Of a stretch of 64,000 nucleotides of DNA, positions 28,789 to 38,218 are shown in pieces. The DNA lies in assembly GCF_001686985.1 (NCBI RefSeq), contig NZ_CP015322.1:806001-870000 (forward strand), given 5' to 3'. Both the position numbers and the translations under genes were made by a program. The notes under the pieces are model-generated. The model did no database searches and had not been told where the DNA came from. It saw nothing but the letters and a program-made list of their open reading frames with translations. Origin of the DNA: Mesorhizobium amorphae CCNWGS0123. Lineage in GTDB: Bacteria; Pseudomonadota; Alphaproteobacteria; Rhizobiales; Rhizobiaceae. Every line of letters starts with the position of its first letter. Position 1 is the first letter of the stretch.

Positions 28789-29840
28789 CAACCTATCACT
28801 TCAATTCAGACAATGGCGCGCCTGTCTGCGAACAGGTGATGAACGCGCTCGTCAACTGCAACCGAGGCGTTGAGGTGGCCTACGGCGCAGATCGATTCAC
28901 CGCAACCTTGGCACAGGTCTATTCGACCTTTTTTGAGCGTGAAACCTTCATTTTTCCGGTGCCTACCGGCACTGCCGGAAATGGTCTTGCGCTCGGCGCC
29001 ATCACGCCGTCATATGGCACGATCTTCTGCCACGAGGGTGCGCATATTGTGACGACTGAGGCTGGCGCGCCCGAGTTCTATAGCGGTGGTGGCCGCATGA
29101 CTTTGCTGGCAGGTGAGCACTATAAGATATCGCCTGCCACATTAGAGGACGGCCTGCAACGTCACGGTATCGGCAACGTACATCATATGGCGGTCAGTGC
29201 GCTCAGCCTCACCCAAGCCACAGAAGCCGGAGTCGTTTATGGACTGGACGAATTACGAGCGCTGAGTGCAATAGCGCATGAAGCAGGCATGAAAGTCCAT
29301 CTTGATGGGGCACGCTTGGCGAACGCCATGGTTCATCTAGGCGCAACGCCGGCCGAAATGACCTGGAAGGCTGGAGTGGACATCCTCACCTTCGGCACGA
29401 TCAAGAACGGAACCATGAATGCGGAAGCGGTGATCACCTTCGATTCTGAAATCGCAAGGATACTGAGCGTCATGCACAAACGCGCCGGGCACCTGTGCTC
29501 AAAGATGCGCTACATGTCAGTGCAGCTCTTGAGCTATCTGGAGGATGAGCTCTGGCGCCGAAATGCTCTGCAGGCGAACCGAAACGCAGCACGAATAGCA
29601 GATGCTTTAAGACCGTGTGCGGGTGTTGAGCTGGTTCATCCAGTGCATATTAATGAGGTGTTCGCCATTCTGCCGCCTAGCCTTTTGCAAGCACTCCGGC
29701 ACAAGGATATCCATCTAAGGCCGTGGAACTTTCAGGGCAATCGTCAAGGCTTCCGGATGGTGATGTCCTACTGCGACAGCACAGAGCAAATTCAGCGGTT
29801 TGAACAGGCCTGCTGCGAGCACGGACCTTCCAAGGCCTAG
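28785..29840 (+). CDS. ltaE: Low-specificity threonine aldolase, presumed ATA start
   Basis: PLP enzyme that splits (allo)threonine to glycine and acetaldehyde, or runs in reverse on glycine. About 351 residues. Family features: YHFNSDNGAPVCEQVMNALV at the N-terminus, VHLDGARLANA near residue 170 and the PLP Lys in FGTIKNGTMNAEAV near 205. The first standard start (GTG 28836 or ATG 28839) would remove the conserved YHFNSDN segment. The full N-terminus instead begins at ATA 28785, which overlaps the soxG stop (ATAG) and sits about 7 bases after GGGAGG. Its place after soxBDAG suggests it handles the glycine produced. Confidence 0.85.
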   Translation: MATYHFNSDNGAPVCEQVMNALVNCNRGVEVAYGADRFTATLAQVYSTFFERETFIFPVPTGTAGNGLALGAITPSYGTIFCHEGAHIVTTEAGAPEFYSGGGRMTLLAGEHYKISPATLEDGLQRHGIGNVHHMAVSALSLTQATEAGVVYGLDELRALSAIAHEAGMKVHLDGARLANAMVHLGATPAEMTWKAGVDILTFGTIKNGTMNAEAVITFDSEIARILSVMHKRAGHLCSKMRYMSVQLLSYLEDELWRRNALQANRNAARIADALRPCAGVELVHPVHINEVFAILPPSLLQALRHKDIHLRPWNFQGNRQGFRMVMSYCDSTEQIQRFEQACCEHGPSKA

Positions 29841-29927
29841 AGCCCACCCTGGGTCACCCGCTGATTGCGCGATGTGATCAACGAGCGGCAACAACATTTT
29901 AGTAGCTCCCAGTTGGAATGCAGCGCG

Positions 29928-30893
29928 ATGCTCGAATATGGAATGATCGTTGATGCCGCCCGGGTTCTCGAAGGCGTAACACGGGTTACGCCCTTGCTCG
30001 AATCCGAACTTCTCAACCGCCGTCTTGGTTTCCGCTTCCTCGTGAAAGCCGAGTGCTTACAGCGCACCGGATCGTTCAAGATTCGTGGAGCTTACGTCAA
30101 GATCGCGTCGTTGAGCAGAAAGGAGCGCGCGGCGGGGGTCGTGGCCTTTTCATCCGGCAATCATGCTCAAGGAGTTGCGGCGGCGGCGGCGGAAATGAAT
30201 GTTCCATCTACCATAGTCATGCCGCAGGATGCACCAGCCGTGAAACTGCGCAACACCGGGCAGTACGGGGCCAAGGTGATCACATATGATCGGGCAACCG
30301 GCGACAGGGCCAAGATCGCACGAGATGTGGCCGAGCAAACTGGAGCGACTTTGATTGCTCCCTATGATGATTATATCTTGATGTCGGGGCAGGGAACCGT
30401 TGCACTGGAAATCGTCGATCAGCTGGCGAAACTGAAAACGTCTGCGGACGCTTTGGTGTGCCCCGTTGGTGGCGGCGGGCTGATCGCTGGCATCGCCACC
30501 GCCATGGCGGAGTTGTCCCCGGCGACCACTATCTGCGCGGCCGAGCCGGAATATTTCGACGATACTAGGCGATCGTTGATAGCAGGCGAGCGCGTTGGAA
30601 ATAGACCCGGGTACAACTCGATCTGCGACTCGATCGTAACGCAAATTCCAGGTGAGAAGACCTTTCCGATCAATCAGAAGCTAGTCTCCCAAGGCTACGC
30701 TGCGTCGGAAGCCGACGTCATTTTCGCGATGCGATTATTGGCGGATGAGATGAAGATCGTTGCCGAACCCGGCGGAGCAGCTGCCGTGGCCGCGGTCCTG
30801 TGGCACCGCGAAATATGGAGCGGCAAGACCGTCGTTGCGGTGGTATCCGGGGGAAACGTGGATCTGAGCGCCTGGCGCGAATTTCTGAGTTAA
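29928..30893 (+). CDS. Threonine/serine dehydratase
   Basis: About 321 residues, fold-type II PLP enzyme: PLP Lys in RTGSFKIRGAYVK, phosphate-binding GGGGLIAGI near residue 180, and GNHAQGVA. It deaminates threonine or serine to 2-oxobutyrate or pyruvate. It has no C-terminal ACT domain, so it is the catabolic, not the isoleucine-feedback, form. With the aldolase and sarcosine oxidase upstream it would drain hydroxy amino acids made from glycine. The start is uncertain: ATG 29928 is given, and TTG 29865 and ATG 29943 are alternatives. Confidence 0.88.
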   Translation: MLEYGMIVDAARVLEGVTRVTPLLESELLNRRLGFRFLVKAECLQRTGSFKIRGAYVKIASLSRKERAAGVVAFSSGNHAQGVAAAAAEMNVPSTIVMPQDAPAVKLRNTGQYGAKVITYDRATGDRAKIARDVAEQTGATLIAPYDDYILMSGQGTVALEIVDQLAKLKTSADALVCPVGGGGLIAGIATAMAELSPATTICAAEPEYFDDTRRSLIAGERVGNRPGYNSICDSIVTQIPGEKTFPINQKLVSQGYAASEADVIFAMRLLADEMKIVAEPGGAAAVAAVLWHREIWSGKTVVAVVSGGNVDLSAWREFLS

Positions 30894-31033
30894 CCTCCTG
30901 TCGCCGCCGGATCGCAACGTTTGTCGTGGTCGGGTGCAAAACGCCGGCCCGAAAAGCTTCGAGCAACTTTTGCGGACAACTTCCCGCCTCACGAATTGGC
31001 GGGACCTTTCCCGATAACCTGTAAAGGCAGCGA

Positions 31034-31918
31034 ATGACCACCTTTATCCTGACGGCAACGTGTCAATCAACGCGAGGAATAGTAGCCGCCATCTCCGGCT
31101 TTCTCTGTGAAATGGGCTGCAACATCGTCGATAGTTCGCAATTCGACGATCTCAGCACTGGCCGCTTCTTCATGCGCGTCTCCTTCATATCAGAGGACGG
31201 GAAAGGAGCCGAAGCGCTTGCCGAGGGGCTAAGGCCGATCGCCGAAAAATTTCATATGGAAGCAGAGCTTCACATCCAGACGCAAAGGATGAAAGTGCTG
31301 TTGATGGTCTCGGCCTTCGGGCACTGCCTTAACGATCTTCTATACCGTTGGCGGATCGGGGCCCTGCCTATCGATATCGTCGGCGTTGTCTCGAACCACT
31401 TCGACTACCAGAAGGTGGTGGTCAACCACGATATTCCCTTCCACTACATCAAGGTGACGAAGGAGAACAAACCCCGGGCGGAGGCGCAGCTCATGGACCT
31501 TGTCGAGCAGACAAGTACCGAGCTGATCGTTCTCGCCCGCTATATGCAGGTTCTTTCAGACGCAATGTGCCGCAAGATGTCGGGCAGGATCATTAACATC
31601 CATCACTCCTTCCTGCCGAGCTTCAAGGGAGCAAACCCCTACAAACAGGCGTATGAGCGCGGTGTGAAGCTGATCGGTGCCACGGCTCATTATGTGACGC
31701 CGGATCTTGATGAGGGGCCAATCATAGAGCAGGATACGGTGCGCATCACTCACGCTCAAAGCGTGGAAGATTATGTCTCGATGGGCCGTGACGTTGAAAG
31801 TCAGGTCCTGGCGCGAGCGATCCACGCCCACATCCATCACCGCGTCTTCTTGAACGGCAACCGCACTGTCGTCTTCCCGGCGAGTCCAGGAAGCTATGCT
31901 TCGGAACGCATGGGTTGA
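31034..31918 (+). CDS. purU: Formyltetrahydrofolate deformylase
   Basis: Hydrolyses 10-formyl-THF to formate and THF. 294 residues: an N-terminal ACT domain (FILTATCQSTRGIVAAISGF) and a C-terminal formyltransferase fold with the catalytic Asn-His-Asp in RIINIHHSFLPSFKGANPY and DLDEGPII. PurU regularly accompanies sarcosine and dimethylglycine oxidase operons because demethylation loads THF with one-carbon units; here it closes the soxBDAG-ltaE-dehydratase run. Confidence 0.94.
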   Translation: MTTFILTATCQSTRGIVAAISGFLCEMGCNIVDSSQFDDLSTGRFFMRVSFISEDGKGAEALAEGLRPIAEKFHMEAELHIQTQRMKVLLMVSAFGHCLNDLLYRWRIGALPIDIVGVVSNHFDYQKVVVNHDIPFHYIKVTKENKPRAEAQLMDLVEQTSTELIVLARYMQVLSDAMCRKMSGRIINIHHSFLPSFKGANPYKQAYERGVKLIGATAHYVTPDLDEGPIIEQDTVRITHAQSVEDYVSMGRDVESQVLARAIHAHIHHRVFLNGNRTVVFPASPGSYASERMG

Positions 31919-32095
31919 ATATGACGACAACGGCTCTCGTCGGCCCGTTCTATATCCACTCGCCAAGTTTGGTTTCTGCGCAGGACCTCTCACAAAAATA
32001 GCGCGTCCTTCGGGCCGGAGGACCGTCGCGGGGAACCTGACGGCCAGCTTTCTGCCTCGCCGATGCAAAGGCGTGCAAGAACCGGCCCGAAACGG

Positions 32096-33007
32096 CTAAC
32101 TAGACCGCTCATCGACAGAGGTTTCCAGCAACCATGAGCGCAGCACCTCCGCCGCTGGAGAAAGTGCCTTATTGTCGCTCCACGTCACAAACCAATCTCC
32201 CGGTGCACGCATCTCAAGGTCGGTAATCCTGACTAGCTTGCCCTCATCTATCAAAGGCCTCACTAAACTATGCAATCCAATGGCAATACCCTGGTCGGCT
32301 AAGGCGGCTTGAATTGTTAAGAAGAACCTGCTGAACCTAGGGCCTCGCAGCGTTCCATGGGGTATTCCGGCGCGTCGGAACAACTCATCCCACCCCGTCC
32401 AGTCCTGATCTACCCAGTTGAAGTGCAGAAGGGGAAGATCAGGTAACGACTCGGGTGTAGCATCGCCGTGTTGCAGCAAGTATCCCGGTCCGCAAACAGG
32501 ATATATTTTATCTGGAAACAGTAGTTCTGCGACTTCTCCATGCCACGAACCCAAGCCGTAACGGATACATAGGTCAACTTCTGCTCGCTTGTAATCACGC
32601 ATATTACTGGACATGAGGTGGTCTACGGATATCTCGGGATATCTATGCCAGAAGTTCGGCATGCGCGGCATAATCCACATTAATCCGATGCCATCTGTGC
32701 AAGCAAGTGTGACATTCATCGGGTGAACACCGCGCTTGATCGTTCTGACAACCTGAGATGCCCTGGAAAAGCCGCTTGCGAGCACCGCGTAGAGCTCTTC
32801 GCCAGGGCTGGTAAGCAAAATCAAGGTTCTATCCCTCACAAACAGTGGAACTCCGAGATCTTCCTCAAGGGCCTTAATCTGCCGGCTGACAGCGCTCGGC
32901 GTAACGTTAAGCTCGGAAGCTGCAAGCTTGAATGACAAATGTCTTGCAGAGGCCTCAAAAGCCGCGAGAGCCGTCAATGAGGGGAGATCATAATATCGAC
33001 GAACCAT
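32096..33007 (-). CDS. LysR-family regulator (GcvA-like)
   Basis: 303 residues. Winged helix-turn-helix (PSLTALAAFEASARHLSFKL, then LNVTPSAVSRQIKALE) and a LysR substrate domain of the GcvA/AmpR group. It converges on purU and is divergent from an NDP-forming acyl-CoA synthetase 612 bp away. GcvA-type regulators often respond to glycine or one-carbon state, so either side could be its target. ATG 33007 is preferred over an upstream GTG. Confidence 0.88.
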   Translation of the reverse strand: MVRRYYDLPSLTALAAFEASARHLSFKLAASELNVTPSAVSRQIKALEEDLGVPLFVRDRTLILLTSPGEELYAVLASGFSRASQVVRTIKRGVHPMNVTLACTDGIGLMWIMPRMPNFWHRYPEISVDHLMSSNMRDYKRAEVDLCIRYGLGSWHGEVAELLFPDKIYPVCGPGYLLQHGDATPESLPDLPLLHFNWVDQDWTGWDELFRRAGIPHGTLRGPRFSRFFLTIQAALADQGIAIGLHSLVRPLIDEGKLVRITDLEMRAPGDWFVTWSDNKALSPAAEVLRSWLLETSVDERSS

Positions 33008-33506
33008 CAAGCATTCCCACCACACCGATTCTCGGCAACGAGGCTGAACTTGAAACTAGCATCTGCGTAAGATTTTTCCATCAGTTCGAATCCCGATGTT
33101 GGGGCATTAGTTTTTGAGCGCATCCAGCACGCGGGCGCCTTAGAAATCCGTGATGACAACGTCACATACGCAAAGGCCCTGCTGGGTGGTAAATGGGGCG
33201 CTAGCGAAGTGTTCGGAGCGGAAACCTTGAACTGGGGGCTTACGCGGTCAAGAGGGTCTAAAGCGTCTCATATGGGGATATAGTGCGGTCGGCTTTCGTC
33301 GGAGAATGCCTCGAGTCCTCCACTTTATGTTGTCAACCTCTCGACCAGGTCGCTGGCAGACCTGCTCGCCTGCTGTTGACCACAGCTTCTTCGCCTAAAC
33401 ATGCAACGCAAGCGCATCTCTAAAAACGCGTCAACACCCTAGAACCTCAGGTGCAAGTGGCCGGCGACGGCTAAAGCATCGCGAGCAAGGCCTTCCTCGC
33501 ATAAAT

Positions 33507-33562
33507 GTAACCTGCCGAATGATTTTATTTCGGATTCTCAGCCAAACGACTTTGCTTATAAC
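33507..33562 (+). promoter_or_regulatory. Conserved upstream block, copy A
   Basis: A block from the ACCTGCC at about 33509 through GATTTTATTTCGG to TATAAC (33557-33562) recurs at 61143-61198 and 62995-63050. TATAAC looks like a -10 box; the AT-rich part with a TGA...TCA frame may be an activator or repressor site. It lies in the otherwise gene-free 33008-33619 interval, ending 58 bases before the synthetase start. Confidence 0.65.
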
Positions 33563-33619
33563 GGTGCCTAAGAGTTTGATCTGGTGGATCATAGTCGCCA
33601 GCTCCCTGGAGTATAGGTC

Positions 33620-35740
33620 TTGAATATCAAAAGCGCGCATGAGAATCGACGTGAACGTCTGAAACGTATGTTGGCACCGAAAACTGCGGTTTTTGTCGGC
33701 GGGGCCGCTATGGTCTCCGGCATCGCTTATTGTCGGGCCCGTGGTTTTCGAGGAAATATCTATGTCGTGAACCCACGCCGGAGTAACCTGGCGGATATCC
33801 CCTGTTTTCCAACGTTGGCAAGTCTGCCTGAAATACCTGATCTCGCCTACGTGGCTGTACCTCGAGATAACCTTGTGAGCGTGGTGAGGGACGCTTCGGA
33901 GATCGGAGTTGGGGGGGCAATTTGCAACAGCTCCGGCTTTTCCGAAATGCACGGCGGAGAAAGATCCCAACGTGACCTGGTGGAAGCGGCAGGGGGAATG
34001 CCCATCATCGGACCAAACTGCCCTGGGGTGGGGAACTTCGTTGACCGATCCGTCTTCATGATGGACCACTTCGGTGGTTTTGGTGACGATGGTTGCGTTG
34101 CTATCATAAGTAACGGAGGAGCCTATCTTTCCGATGTTGGGTGCGCTGACAGATCGTTGCCAGTGGCATACTCGATCGGGCTCGGCAACCAGGCGATGAT
34201 CAGTGCAGCCGACATGTTGGATGTCGTGCTGGATGATGACCGTGTTCGGGCCGTGAATCTCTATTTAGAAGGCATAGTGGATCCAGCGCTTCTTTCGGCG
34301 GCAGGCTTGAAAGCCGCGCGCAAAGGTATTCCGGTGGTCGTCATAAAAGGCGGTAGAACAACAGCGGGCCGTCGTGCAAGTCAGTCACACACTGCTTCGC
34401 TAGCAGGTGACGATATTGTGGCGTCAGCGCTTTTCAAGCGACTTGGTTTTGTCGAAGTCCGTACGCCCATGGAGGCGGTTGAGACATTGAAAATGCTCGT
34501 ATACGCGCCAAAAGTGAGAGGACGGCGTACTGCTTTTGTGACGAGTTCGGGTTCCTATGCGGTCCTCGGGAGCGATATTGCGGAAGCAGCCGGCCTTGAC
34601 TTGCAACCACCGTCCCCTGCGGCGGCGACACGGCTTGAGAAGCATCTTCCACCATTTGTTCACCCGGCCAATCCTCTCGACATATCCTCTGCCCACGGGA
34701 ACGACACGGATTTTGATGTAAATCTGAGTATTTATCGCGCGTTTCTGTCCGACGACCACGACTTGGCTGTGGAGGTGATGTGCTACCCGGCTGAGGGCGA
34801 ATGGGATTCCGCCGGATGGGACATCACTACGCGAGCGTTTGCACAGGCCGCGAGCGAGAGAGGCTTGCCCGCTGCGTTCGTCAACACTGTGCCGGACATG
34901 CTGCCGAAAGGCGTTCGAAACAGAATGTTAGCTGATGGATTGGTCCCGCTAATGGGCATAGACAATGGTCTGCGAGCAGTGGCGAATGCAGTGCAATTTT
35001 CGGAGCTGGCAGATACGCTTGCCAGACAGACGGATCAAGAAATCATTCTGCCGCAATGCTTATCCATCGCCAGCGCTGGAGTGGCTCTCGATGAGGCAGA
35101 TGCCAAAGCCGAACTCCGGGCATCTGGTATTGCTGTGCCTCGTGGCATTGTCGTCACTGTTGAGCGAAGTGATCAATTGGCGGAGATCAATTTTCCAGTA
35201 GCAGTTAAGGCGTTGAGCGCCGGGCTCGCGCACAAAAGTGAGTTGGGAGGTGTTGCACTCAATCTCGAAACAGCTGAGGCAGCTTGGCAAAGCGTGAACG
35301 CAATGGCCATGAAATTGAGGGATAGAGCCCCGGAGCTCTGCCTTCGTGGTTTCCTGGTGGAGGAGATGGTCAAAGATGCGGTCGGGGAGCTCCTGGTTGG
35401 AATTCGTCGTGTAGATAGTTTGGGCCTAGCCCTCACCATCGGCACGGGTGGCACAGAAACCGAGTTGCTGCGCGACACTGCCACCGTTCTCTTGCCGGCT
35501 TCGCGCGAAGCCATCGCCGATGCGCTGCGAAGCCTCCGGCTGTTCCCCATGCTTTGTAGTTGGCGGGGCCGACCAAAGGGTGATGTGGAGGCCGCGATCG
35601 ATGCCATCCAGAAGTTTGCCCAATTCGCGATCATAAATGAAAAGCGCTTTATAGAAGCCGAGATAAATCCGCTAATCGTTCTCCTTGAAGGGCAGGGGGT
35701 AGTTGCGGTCGACGCGGTCATGCGGCTCACACAGACATAG
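33620..35740 (+). CDS. NDP-forming acyl-CoA synthetase
   Basis: 706 residues in the acetate-CoA ligase (ADP-forming) order: CoA-binding Rossmann domain (KTAVFVGGAAMVSGIAYCRA), succinyl-CoA-ligase-like domains with the phospho-His in RRASQSHTASLAGDDI near residue 255, and a C-terminal ATP-grasp domain (FPVAVKALSAGLAHKSELGG). It activates a carboxylic acid with ATP and CoA, reversibly. The TTG start is supported by strict parallel with the paralogue at 63108, which also begins TTG-AAT. A conserved promoter block lies 58 bases upstream. The substrate is unknown. Confidence 0.9.
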   Translation: MNIKSAHENRRERLKRMLAPKTAVFVGGAAMVSGIAYCRARGFRGNIYVVNPRRSNLADIPCFPTLASLPEIPDLAYVAVPRDNLVSVVRDASEIGVGGAICNSSGFSEMHGGERSQRDLVEAAGGMPIIGPNCPGVGNFVDRSVFMMDHFGGFGDDGCVAIISNGGAYLSDVGCADRSLPVAYSIGLGNQAMISAADMLDVVLDDDRVRAVNLYLEGIVDPALLSAAGLKAARKGIPVVVIKGGRTTAGRRASQSHTASLAGDDIVASALFKRLGFVEVRTPMEAVETLKMLVYAPKVRGRRTAFVTSSGSYAVLGSDIAEAAGLDLQPPSPAAATRLEKHLPPFVHPANPLDISSAHGNDTDFDVNLSIYRAFLSDDHDLAVEVMCYPAEGEWDSAGWDITTRAFAQAASERGLPAAFVNTVPDMLPKGVRNRMLADGLVPLMGIDNGLRAVANAVQFSELADTLARQTDQEIILPQCLSIASAGVALDEADAKAELRASGIAVPRGIVVTVERSDQLAEINFPVAVKALSAGLAHKSELGGVALNLETAEAAWQSVNAMAMKLRDRAPELCLRGFLVEEMVKDAVGELLVGIRRVDSLGLALTIGTGGTETELLRDTATVLLPASREAIADALRSLRLFPMLCSWRGRPKGDVEAAIDAIQKFAQFAIINEKRFIEAEINPLIVLLEGQGVVAVDAVMRLTQT

Positions 35741-35809
35741 ACTCGCCAAGGATAGAAGGACGAGCTTACTCAGGAACTTGCCGACTAGCCGTGACCTTGC
35801 CCCCAGTTT

Positions 35810-36739
35810 CTATCCAGTTTTGAGTTCGTTCCCGGCGTGGGTTGTGCCCTGCTGGGCGGGTGAAGCGACGGTCGCTGGTGCGGAGTCTTTGGTGTAGCGC
35901 AGCGCGAGCGACCATCGCGGATTGAAGGTGGTGGCGAACTCGGCCGGTGTCTGCCATGCGATTTGGGAGTGCGGCCGCGCGGTGTTGTAGTCGGCGCGCC
36001 ACAGGGCGATGGCTACGCGCGCCTGAGCCAGCGAGGTAAACAGCGTCTCGTTGAGCAGTTCATCGCGCAGTCGGCCGTTGAAGCTCTCGATGAAGCCATT
36101 CTGCATCGGCTTGCCGGGCGCAATGTAATGCCATTCGACGCGGTTCTGACCCGCCCAGGAGAGGATGGCGTTCGAGGTGAACTCGCTGCCATTGTCGCTG
36201 ACGATCATCCTCGGCCGGCCGCGCTCGGTGATGAGCCGGTCCAATTCGCGGGCAACCCGCATGCCCGAGAGAGACGTATCAACGATGAGTGCCAGGCACT
36301 CTCTCGTGCAGTCGTCGACGACGGCCAGGATGCGGAAGCGGCGCCCGTCGGTGAGCTGGTCCGATACGAAGTCAAGCGACCAGCGCTCGTCGGGCCTCAG
36401 CGGCACCAGCATTGGCGCCCTGGTCCCGATCGCCCGCTTGCGGCCGCCACGGCGGCGAACGGCGAGCTTCTCCTCCCGATAGAGCCGGAACAGCTTCTTG
36501 TGGTTCACGACCAGGCCCTCCCGCCTCAGCATCACGAGAAGACGCCGGTAGCCGAACCGGCGACGCTGCTGCGCGATCGCCTTCATCCGCTCGCGAACCT
36601 CGCGGTCGTCCGGCCTGCTGGTCTCGTAGCGAACCGTCATGCGGCAACAGCCGATGGCTTTACACGCCCGCCGTTCGCTCATCCCGAAGCCTTCCTTCAG
36701 GCGAGCGACAGCTTTTCGCTTGGCCGCGGGCGTCACCAC
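35810..36739 (-). CDS. IS3/IS407 transposase OrfB
   Basis: 309-residue catalytic half of an IS3 transposase. N-terminal HTH_21-type region (RRFGYRRLLVMLRREGLVVN) and an integrase core with WSLDFVSDQLTDGRRFRIL (first Asp), RMIVSDNGSEFTS (second Asp) and PMQNGFIESFNGRLRDE (Glu). It is normally made as an OrfAB fusion by -1 frameshifting. The GTG start at 36739 overlaps the orfA end. The frame is intact. Confidence 0.92.
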   Translation of the reverse strand: MVTPAAKRKAVARLKEGFGMSERRACKAIGCCRMTVRYETSRPDDREVRERMKAIAQQRRRFGYRRLLVMLRREGLVVNHKKLFRLYREEKLAVRRRGGRKRAIGTRAPMLVPLRPDERWSLDFVSDQLTDGRRFRILAVVDDCTRECLALIVDTSLSGMRVARELDRLITERGRPRMIVSDNGSEFTSNAILSWAGQNRVEWHYIAPGKPMQNGFIESFNGRLRDELLNETLFTSLAQARVAIALWRADYNTARPHSQIAWQTPAEFATTFNPRWSLALRYTKDSAPATVASPAQQGTTHAGNELKTG

Positions 36740-37001
36740 TTCTTTCCCACGAGATCCTTCAGCGCGGCATTGTCGAGCATGGCGTCGGCCAGAAGCCGCT
36801 TCAGCCGCGTGTTCTCGTCCTCCAGCGCGCCTTCAGTCGCCGAGCCTCGGAGACATCCATCCCGCCGAAGCGGGCCTTCCAGTTGTAGATCGAGGCGTCG
36901 CTGACCCCGTGCTTGCGGCACAGATCGGCAACCGATACCCCGGCCTCATGTTCCTTCAAAATTCCGATGATCTGCTCTTCGGAGAAGCGGCTACGTTTCA
37001 T
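36733..37001 (-). pseudogene. IS3/IS407 OrfA, frameshifted
   Basis: The N-terminal half (MKRSRFSEEQIIGILKEHEA, GVSVADLCRKHGVSDASIYN) is normal for an IS407 OrfA. After EARRLK a 2-base excess in GCGCGC near 36835 shifts the frame. The expected leucine-zipper end (ALEDENTRLKRLLADAMLDN) continues in the next frame to the stop at 36733. Confidence 0.85.
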
Positions 37002-37065
37002 GTCCTGGTCCTCTCGATGGGCCAGAACGAACTTCAAACCGGATTAAGCAAAAGGGGCAACGTCA

Positions 37066-37501
37066 GCCGTACTTCTCCGTCTTTGCTCGTTGATAGCTGG
37101 CTCCGGACTTTGTGCGAGGTATTTTGAAAATGGCGCGACCGAGATCATATCGTTCGAACTCGGCAAGCCGGAGAAGATCGCGGTGAGCACTCGCGAATAC
37201 ACAGCGCTTCGCCAACCCTCCGCCGCCGGTAGGTTCGAAGACGAGGTCATTATGCCAACATTCCTCACGCTGCGCCGCCTCGTCGCCCGCGGCTACGCTT
37301 CGCAACAAGCAGCCAGCATGCGGCGTCGGCCGACCGGGGGCAAATCAGTTAGAGTGGCCGCATCGACAAACGGTGCGGGCCATTTTCATGAGTACATGGC
37401 TGAACAGGACCGTGGCTAAGCCGATCTGCTCTGCTCGTAGGCTGTTGCTTGTGTATCGGCGTGGAATAAGGGCTCTGACGCACTTTTGGTGATGAATGAC
37501 G
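37066..37501. other. Gene-poor stretch, possible remnant
   Basis: A plus-strand frame of about 109 codons (37090-37419) includes GATEIISFELGKPEKIAVST and looks partly protein-like, but I recognise no family and it has no convincing start. It may be the tail of a gene lost to the neighbouring insertions. Confidence 0.3.
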
Positions 37502-38218
37502 CTAACCGGCGCCGATGACGCGCGCCTGAAGTAGGTCAAGCTTTCCTCGGCCATACATTTGGCGTTTCACGAGCTTGAGTTTGGTGATCTGGCCCTCGGT
37601 CTGGCCGTTGGACCAGGGCGAGGTGATTGCCGCGCTGACGGCCGAGCGGTCTCTAAGAACGCCGTTGGCGAACGAAGCGACCAGACTTGATCTGGCCCGC
37701 TCCAGCCAAGGTTCGAGATCGGCGAGAGTCTTCTTGCGGATCATGGCCTGGAAGCCTGCAACGATTTCCCGGGCTTCCACCAATAAAGGCACACCGACCT
37801 CGATCGTTGCGACCGTGACAGTTTCGGACTTAGTGAGGCTATCGCGACCGATGGTCATAGCCGCGCGATGGTTCGGGCCGAGGGCGCCCGGCGCAAGCCC
37901 AAGGTGATGGACGATTTGGTCGAGCCGGGCGGTTCGCCGCGCCCACGGCGCCAGAACATCCCCGTCGAAACGCTCAGCGAAGATCCGCCGGCCCCACAAC
38001 ACGGCCCATTGGAACCGCCGAGCCACAACGACGATCCGAACAGGCTTGCCCGCCATAGTCCGCAAGGCGCCGCTGATACCGACTGTGGATCCACTGCGAC
38101 CTCGTTCCGCAGGCCGATCGCCGTACTCGCGGGACGGACCCGTGATCAACATTACCTCACCATCAACGGCGGTGTCGTCCACCACAAAGCCGCGAGGGAC
38201 GAGGGACGAAGGCCGCAC
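37502..38218 (-). pseudogene. ISL3-family transposase, internally deleted
   Basis: 238 residues. The N-terminal part (FVVDDTAVDGEVMLITGPSR, then WGRRIFAERFDG) and the C-terminal part (SPWSNGQTEGQITKLKLVKR, QMYGRGKLDLLQARVIGAG) are typical of ISL3 transposases, which usually have 400-550 residues. Most of the central DDE core is missing at the join near PGALGPNHRAAMTIG. The frame stays open across the deletion. Non-functional. Confidence 0.78.

Larger units (their letters stand above)
35792..37065 (-). mobile_element. IS3-family element, IS407 group
   Basis: 1274 bp with inverted repeats starting TGACCTTGCCCC (left) and TGACGTTGCCCC (right, inverse strand), flanked by the 4-bp duplication GCCG at 35788-35791 and 37066-37069, as expected for the IS407 group. 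It contains orfA and orfB. orfA has a frameshift, so the copy is probably not autonomous. Confidence 0.87.

Noticed and set aside
35963..36904. 313-codon plus-strand open frame
   Set aside because: Antisense to the IS3 orfB with its clear DDE motifs.
36733..37001. Treating the orfA shift as the programmed IS3 frameshift
   Set aside because: The shift is a 2-base excess in the middle of orfA, upstream of the normal slippery region at the orfA/orfB overlap, so it is read as a mutation.
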